Source of the DNA: Bacteroidota bacterium
Lineage (GTDB): Bacteria; Bacteroidota; Bacteroidia; Chitinophagales; Chitinophagaceae
Direction of reading: 5' to 3'
DNA length: 7,314 bases
NCBI GenBank assembly: GCA_028875955.1
Contig: JAGWTX010000120.1
Span: 1 to 7,314 of the forward strand
The notes under the pieces were generated by a model. The model saw only the letters and a program-made list of their open reading frames with translations. It was not told the origin of the DNA and ran no database searches. A program made the position numbers and the translations under genes. Each line of letters starts with the position of its first letter. The first letter of the stretch is position 1. Of this stretch, positions 7,030-7,314 are shown piece after piece.

Positions 7030-7314
7030 TCACTTTCGCTTACCAAATACGAGGGCTATGTATGCGTTAAAAAAGAACTTTTTCTCTTTGTTTAACAAGA
7101 CAATGGGCATGTTTTGTGTATAATATTCCGCATTGACCCCAACTTCCAGGGCAGACAGGACTTCATTATACCGGCCGTAATCGAACCGAAGTGCCGCTCT
7201 GGCATGAGCACCGGGCACAAATTTGATCTCATTAAACCCCTTGGTTAAACTGCCTCTTCCGATAATAATGGTAGGATCCAGAAAAAGGGCATCATTATTA
7301 TCATATTTGATCTG
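7030..7314 (-). CDS. Conserved hypothetical protein, C-terminal end, probable outer-membrane beta-barrel (runs off right edge)
   Basis: The frame ending in TGA at 7032-7030 is open to the window edge, giving 94 residues that are the C-terminus of a longer protein whose start lies outside. A GTG at 7218 could be mistaken for a start, but coding-like sequence continues upstream of it. The fragment shows alternating polar and hydrophobic stretches with many aromatic residues (for example FVPGAHARAALRFDYGRYNE and AEYYTQNMPIVLL) and ends in a strand-like segment, FFFNAYIALVFGKRK. This pattern is usual for the last strands of a Bacteroidota outer-membrane beta-barrel with short turns. I do not recognise a named family, and function cannot be assigned. 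The barrel reading is an inference from composition; a soluble beta-rich protein is the alternative. It lies upstream of lipA on the same strand. Confidence 0.7.
   Translation of the reverse strand, partial: QIKYDNNDALFLDPTIIIGRGSLTKGFNEIKFVPGAHARAALRFDYGRYNEVLSALEVGVNAEYYTQNMPIVLLNKEKKFFFNAYIALVFGKRK

Noticed and set aside
7030..7218. A separate 62-residue gene starting at a GTG at 7218
   Set aside because: The frame is open and coding-like upstream of the GTG to the window edge, so this is the tail of a larger protein and not a small gene.

Overview
The window reads as a chromosomal segment from a member of the Bacteroidota, most likely Chitinophagales/Chitinophagaceae-like. This is inferred, not measured. 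The support is the style of the GlgA, GlgC, LipA and FHS-transporter sequences, the near absence of Shine-Dalgarno sequences before good starts, AT-rich intergenic DNA with TAnnTTTG-like -7 elements, and a C-terminal fragment resembling an outer-membrane beta-barrel protein. I see no mobile element, CRISPR array, tRNA or rRNA.

Layout, left to right. (1) Positions 1-426, minus strand: the N-terminal 142 residues of an SLC45/GPH-like sugar transporter running off the left edge, with a candidate Bacteroidota-type promoter just upstream. (2) A strong hairpin terminator at 477-503 ends a minus-strand glgA-glgC operon (glgA 1892-3307, glgC 561-1844, 47 bp apart) encoding ADP-glucose-dependent glycogen synthesis. 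(3) A 140-bp AT-rich divergent intergenic region (3308-3447) separates glgA from a plus-strand pair: an FHS-family hexose transporter (3448-4896) and, 40 bp later, a ROK-family sugar kinase (4937-5914). (4) A long bidirectional terminator (5947-5990) separates the kinase from convergent lipA (5985-6923, lipoyl synthase); its right arm contains the lipA stop codon. (5) After a 106-bp gap comes the 94-residue C-terminal end of a probable beta-barrel protein running off the right edge (7030-7314, minus).

The first five genes form a plausible carbohydrate uptake and storage neighbourhood. The FHS permease imports a hexose, the ROK kinase phosphorylates it, GlgC (after phosphoglucomutase, not in the window) makes ADP-glucose, and GlgA polymerises it. 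The SLC45-like transporter probably imports a disaccharide or alpha-glucoside. lipA and the beta-barrel gene look unrelated housekeeping or envelope genes.

No previously undescribed multi-gene system is evident. The points most worth a second look are a ROK kinase in which all three cysteines of the zinc motif are replaced, a plant/cyanobacterial-like ADP-glucose pyrophosphorylase with an altered GDH motif, and the stop-codon-overlapping convergent terminator.
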